Positions 60,797-64,000 of a stretch of 64,000 nucleotides of DNA are shown here, one piece after another. Source of the DNA: Pseudomonas delhiensis. GTDB lineage: Bacteria; Pseudomonadota; Gammaproteobacteria; Pseudomonadales; Pseudomonadaceae. The stretch's first letter is position 1. Each line of letters begins with the position of its first letter. Below the pieces are notes generated by a model. The model did no database searches, was not told the origin of the DNA, and worked only from the letters and a program-made list of their open reading frames with translations. The DNA lies in assembly GCF_900187975.1 (NCBI RefSeq), contig NZ_FZPC01000002.1, forward strand, positions 216,132 through 280,131. Direction: 5' to 3'. The position numbers and the translations under genes are program-made.

Positions 60797-61864
60797 ATGC
60801 GCGAAGACCGCGACCTCACCCCGGCCGAGCTGGCCGCCTTCGGCGCCGAACTGGACGCCCTGCGCCAACGCACCCTGGACGACCTCGGCGCGGCCGACGC
60901 CCGCTACATCCGCCGCGTGCGCAGCGCCGTGCGTGCCTGCTGCTGGGGCGGCCGCGCCTTGCTGCTGCTCGGCTGGTCCGCGCCTACCTGGCTGCTCGGC
61001 AGCCTGCTCCTGGGCCTGGGCAAGGTCCTCGAGAACATGGAGCTGGGCCACAACGTCATGCACGGCCAGTACGACTGGATGAACGACCCGGAATTCGCCG
61101 GCCGCCAGTACGAATGGGACATCGCCGGCCCGGCCGATTTCTGGCGGCACACCCACAACCACATCCACCACACCTACACCAACGTCCTAGGCAAGGATGA
61201 CGACGTCGGCTACGGCGTGGTGCGCCTGTTCCCCGAGCAGAAGTGGAAGCCCTTCTACCGCTGGCAGCCGCTGTGGGTGACGCTGCAGGCCGTGCTGTTC
61301 CAGTACGCCGTGGCCATCCAGCACCTGCGCCTGGACAAGTACTTCAAGGGCCGCCTGGGCAAGGACGAACTGCGCCCGCTGCTGCGCCAGTTCAATGCCA
61401 AGCTCGGCCGCCAGTGGGCCAGGGACTACCTGGCCTTTCCCCTGCTGGGGCTGCTCGGCGGTGGCTTCTGGGCAGTGTTCTGCGGCAACGCCCTGGCCAA
61501 CCTGCTGCGCAACCTGTGGACCTTCACGGTGATCTTCTGCGGCCACTTCACCGAGAAGGCCGTGGTGTTCCCGGCCAGCGTGCTGCAGGGCGAGAGCCGC
61601 GGCCACTGGTACCTGCGCCAGCTGCGCGGCTCCAGCAACCTGGAGGGCGGGCCGCTGCTGCACCTGCTCACCGGCAACCTCAGCCACCAGATCGAGCACC
61701 ACCTGTTCCCCGACCTGCCGGCGCGCCGCTACGCCGAACTGGCCCGCGAGGTGCGCCGGATCGCCGCGCGCTACGGGCAGACCTACAACAGCGGGCGCCT
61801 GTCGCGGCAATTCGCCACGGTACTGCGGCGGATCTGGGTCCACCGCTTGCCCTCCGCGGTCTGA
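60797..61864 (+). CDS. desB: Acyl-CoA delta-9 fatty acid desaturase
   Basis: 355 residues from ATG 60797 (MREDRDLTPAELAAFGAEL). Membrane di-iron desaturase with three histidine boxes: GHNVMHG, HTHNHIHHTY and HQIEHHLFP. Membrane segments lie at about 48-78 and 205-245. It inserts a delta-9 double bond into saturated acyl-CoA taken up from outside under oxygen. Second gene of the desCB operon. Confidence 0.94.
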   Translation: MREDRDLTPAELAAFGAELDALRQRTLDDLGAADARYIRRVRSAVRACCWGGRALLLLGWSAPTWLLGSLLLGLGKVLENMELGHNVMHGQYDWMNDPEFAGRQYEWDIAGPADFWRHTHNHIHHTYTNVLGKDDDVGYGVVRLFPEQKWKPFYRWQPLWVTLQAVLFQYAVAIQHLRLDKYFKGRLGKDELRPLLRQFNAKLGRQWARDYLAFPLLGLLGGGFWAVFCGNALANLLRNLWTFTVIFCGHFTEKAVVFPASVLQGESRGHWYLRQLRGSSNLEGGPLLHLLTGNLSHQIEHHLFPDLPARRYAELAREVRRIAARYGQTYNSGRLSRQFATVLRRIWVHRLPSAV

Positions 61865-61880
61865 GGCAAAATCCGGTTTG

Positions 61881-61894
61881 TAGGAATAGTCCTA
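61881..61894. promoter_or_regulatory. RcsB/BvgA-like inverted repeat upstream of tpsB
   Basis: TAGGAATAGTCCTA: 5-bp arms TAGGA/TCCTA around ATAG, in the 133-bp desB-tpsB gap. It resembles boxes bound by NarL/LuxR-type response regulators that control adhesins. TGACGTCA (61899-61906) lies 4 bp further on. Confidence 0.45.
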
Positions 61895-61997
61895 AAAGTG
61901 ACGTCAGTCGCCGAATGACACTCCCTTGGCATCAAGTGGCCATGTTTTAATCTGCCCCGGTTTTGTAATCGGATGTCGTACTCGAGGGATCGAAGGG

Positions 61998-63698
61998 ATG
62001 CAGTCCATTTCCCGTTACTGGATGCCAGGCCTCGCCCTGGCCGTCGTTCTTGATGTTTCCGCCGCGCCCCTGCCCACCACCCCGGGCGACCGCGACCTGC
62101 AGCGCGACCGCCAGGAGCAGTTGCTGCGCGAACAACGGAAGCGCCTGGAAGAGCTGCAGCAGCTGCCCGGCAAGGCCGCGCCGCAGGCCCCCGCGGCGCA
62201 GCCGGCCGACACGCGCTGCTTCGACATCCGCGAGATCACCCTGGAAGGCGCCGGGCACCTCGCCGCCGCCACCCGCGAGCGCCTGCTGGCGCCCTACCGC
62301 GGCCAGTGCCTGGGCGTGGCCCAGCTCAACGAGCTGCTCCGGACGATCACCGATCACTACCTGGCCCGCGGCTTCGTCACCACCCGCGCCTACCTGCCGC
62401 AGCAGGACCTCTCCGGCGGCACGCTGAAGATCATCGTGGTCGAAGGCCGCCTGGAAGGCTTCGACGACTCCGCCGTGGCCAGCCCGCGGGAACTGGCCAT
62501 GGGCTTCCCCGGCAAGGCCGGCGAACTGCTCGACCTGCGCGAGCTGGAACAGCTGGTGGACCAGGTCAACCGCCTGCCCTCGCGCCAGGCGCAGCTGGAG
62601 CTGGTGCCCGGCGAGCAGGTCGGCGGCAGCCGCGTGCAGCTGGCCGGCGAGCGCGGCAAACCCTGGCGCGTCTCGGCCTTCCGCGACAACAACGGCGACC
62701 GCAGCAGCGGCGAGCAGCAGGCCGGCCTGGGCCTGGACTGGGACAGCCCGCTGGGCCTGGCCGACCAGCTCGGCCTGCGGGTGGCCGAGGACGTGGTCAG
62801 CGACCACTGGAAGCACTCCGACAACCAGGGCCTGTTCTACAGCCTGCCCTACGGCTGGTGGACCTTCCGCTACAGCTACAACCAGAGCTACTACCGCACC
62901 CGCAACGAAGGCAGCGGCTTCGCCTTCAAGCTCGACGGCGACAGCCGCTCCCACCAGTTCGGCGCCGAGCGCGTGCTGCACCGCGACAGCCTGAGCAAGA
63001 CCGCGGTCAACTTCGGCCTGGCCCACGTGCGCTCGAACAACTACATCGACGACGAGAAGATCGGCGTCTCCAGCAGCCAGATCACCGAGAGCCAACTGGG
63101 CTTCAACCATGGCCGGCGCATCGGCAGCGCCTTCGTCAACCTCGACGCCGGCTGGCAACAGGGCATAGGCGCGCTCGGCGCCCAGGGCGAGCACGAGCCG
63201 CGGCCGGGCCAGCCCCACGCCCGCTACGACAAGTACACCCTCACCCTCAGCTACCTGCAGCCCTTCCAGCTGTGGGGCGAGCACTTCAGCTTCGACGCCC
63301 TGGCCACCGCGCAGCAGAGCGAGGACGTGCTCTACAGCCCGCAGCGCATCAGCCTGGGTGGGCTCAACTCGGTGCGCGGCTTCAAGGACCAGAGCCTGTC
63401 CGGCGACAGCGGCTACTACTGGCGCAACCAGCTGCGCTGGCGCCGCCCGGTGACCTGGGCGGCGCTGCAGCCGTGGCTGCAGGAGTACGGCCTGGGCTAC
63501 GGCTACGACTTCGGCGCCATCGAGCACGGCCGCCACAACCCCGAACTGCACGGCCGCCTGAGCGGCCACGCGCTGGAGTTCAACGCCCGCGGCCAGTACC
63601 TGGCCGCGACCCTGAGCTTCGCCCGCTCCCTGGAGCGGCCCGGCGTGATCGACAAGCGCGAACACCCGGTGTACTTCCGCGTCGACCTGTTCTTCTGA
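61998..63698 (+). CDS. Two-partner secretion outer-membrane transporter (TpsB, ShlB/FhaC/HecB family)
   Basis: 566 residues from ATG 61998, with GAAGGG before it. Signal MQSISRYWMPGLALAVVLDVSA, then an N-terminal helix rich in Gln/Arg (RDLQRDRQEQLLREQRKRLEELQQ) that plugs the pore, and the first POTRA_2 domain (CFDIREITLEGAGHLAAATRERLLAPYRGQCLG, about 72-105). The barrel carries the conserved VRG of loop L6 (GGLNSVRGF, V459-G461), and the last strand ends EHPVYFRVDLFF with C-terminal Phe. It exports the TpsA protein encoded directly downstream. Confidence 0.93.
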   Translation: MQSISRYWMPGLALAVVLDVSAAPLPTTPGDRDLQRDRQEQLLREQRKRLEELQQLPGKAAPQAPAAQPADTRCFDIREITLEGAGHLAAATRERLLAPYRGQCLGVAQLNELLRTITDHYLARGFVTTRAYLPQQDLSGGTLKIIVVEGRLEGFDDSAVASPRELAMGFPGKAGELLDLRELEQLVDQVNRLPSRQAQLELVPGEQVGGSRVQLAGERGKPWRVSAFRDNNGDRSSGEQQAGLGLDWDSPLGLADQLGLRVAEDVVSDHWKHSDNQGLFYSLPYGWWTFRYSYNQSYYRTRNEGSGFAFKLDGDSRSHQFGAERVLHRDSLSKTAVNFGLAHVRSNNYIDDEKIGVSSSQITESQLGFNHGRRIGSAFVNLDAGWQQGIGALGAQGEHEPRPGQPHARYDKYTLTLSYLQPFQLWGEHFSFDALATAQQSEDVLYSPQRISLGGLNSVRGFKDQSLSGDSGYYWRNQLRWRRPVTWAALQPWLQEYGLGYGYDFGAIEHGRHNPELHGRLSGHALEFNARGQYLAATLSFARSLERPGVIDKREHPVYFRVDLFF

Positions 63699-63728
63699 TA
63701 TTGCGCCCCGCGCCACGGAGACCGAGAT

Positions 63729-64000
63729 ATGGACATCCGCCGCCCCCTCCACCAGGCCATCGCCAGCGCCCTGGCCGGCCTCCTGTTCCTCAACCCCATA
63801 GTCGCGGCCGCGGCCCAGCTGGCGGTGGATGCGGCCGCCGGCAGCAACACACAGCTCGGCGCGGCAGGCAACGGCGTGCCCATCGTCAACATCGCCACGC
63901 CCAATGGCGCGGGGTTGTCGCACAACAAATTCAGCGACTACTCGGTGGGCCAGCAGGGCCTGATCCTCAACAACGCCACCGGCAAGACCGCCAGCACCCA
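63729..64000 (+). CDS. TpsA filamentous-haemagglutinin-like exoprotein, 3' truncated by window edge
   Basis: The first 90 codons only. Start ATG 63729, with GGAGACCG upstream (63717-63724). Long signal [30 protein letters not shown], then the TPS secretion domain with the family motif [20 protein letters not shown] and GLILNNATG. The rest lies beyond the window, so it cannot be told whether this is an adhesin, a haemolysin or a contact-dependent inhibition CdiA protein. It lies 30 bp after tpsB in the same transcript. Confidence 0.92.
   Translation, partial: MDIRRPLHQAIASALAGLLFLNPIVAAAAQLAVDAAAGSNTQLGAAGNGVPIVNIATPNGAGLSHNKFSDYSVGQQGLILNNATGKTAST

Overview
The window is about 69% GC, encodes azurin, DesB/DesC/DesT, the van and ama genes and an OprD-type porin, and is full of GTAG-headed REP hairpins. 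This points to a gammaproteobacterial Pseudomonas chromosome of the P. aeruginosa group (P. citronellolis, P. nitroreducens or P. knackmussii are the sort of species meant; this is inferred from gene content and order, not a search). The order rpsF-rpsR-rplI-dnaB-alr through azu, nadE, vanAB, mdlC, ureEFG and desTCB is, as I recall it, broadly that of P. aeruginosa PAO1 around PA4888-PA4935, with insertions.

Layout. 1-3429: end of rpsF, rpsR, a polytopic membrane protein, rplI and dnaB. 3671-9103: alr, a 7TMR-DISM diguanylate cyclase on the other strand and the radical-SAM protein YgiQ. 9420-11791: a lipoprotein parallel beta-helix protein translationally coupled to a diheme cytochrome lipoprotein. 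12211-18982: a three-gene operon of transglutaminase-DUF2126, circularly permuted ATP-grasp fused to alpha-E, and a second transglutaminase, preceded by a near-consensus sigma-54 promoter. 19318-19825: a BrnT/BrnA toxin-antitoxin pair. 19957-20805: an MscS channel. 21086-27473: a minor-pilin operon (fimT/U-like, pilV, pilW, pilX, pilY1, pilE). 27470-30895: a LOG-family phosphoribohydrolase, azurin, a hemolysin-III-type membrane protein and nadE.

31001-41482 looks like one lysine/pipecolate locus: a LysR regulator, amaB, amaA, a five-gene branched-chain-type ABC transporter with its own sigma-54 promoter and an array of enhancer-like repeats, and an ornithine-cyclodeaminase/mu-crystallin family gene. 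41483-41978 has no credible gene but carries an array of DnaA-box-like units and a LexA-like box. 41979-48655 holds an SDR and the vanillate module (VanR, VanB, VanA, VanK) with VanR-type operators and a PcaR-like site. 47759-55635 holds a LysR regulator and an aryl-glyoxylate operon (mdlC, MFS transporter, PanE-family reductase, aldehyde dehydrogenase, OprD-type porin), which I read as a D-mandelate-type (or vanillylmandelate) to benzoate/vanillate pathway. 56005-58410 holds hupE/ureJ-ureG-ureF-ureE, transcribed leftward from a sigma-54 promoter with NtrC-like sites. 58896-61864 is desT and desCB with two DesT-type operators. The window ends in a two-partner secretion pair: complete TpsB and the first 90 codons of TpsA.

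Common threads: three good sigma-54 promoters (transglutaminase operon, ABC transporter, urease accessory operon) suggest a nitrogen or amino-acid response. The aromatic genes funnel into protocatechuate/benzoate. Long composite REP elements occur as inverted and tandem copies. The least characterised parts are the transglutaminase/ATP-grasp/alpha-E operon, the beta-helix/diheme pair, the DnaA-box array and the PanE-type gene inside the mdlC operon.
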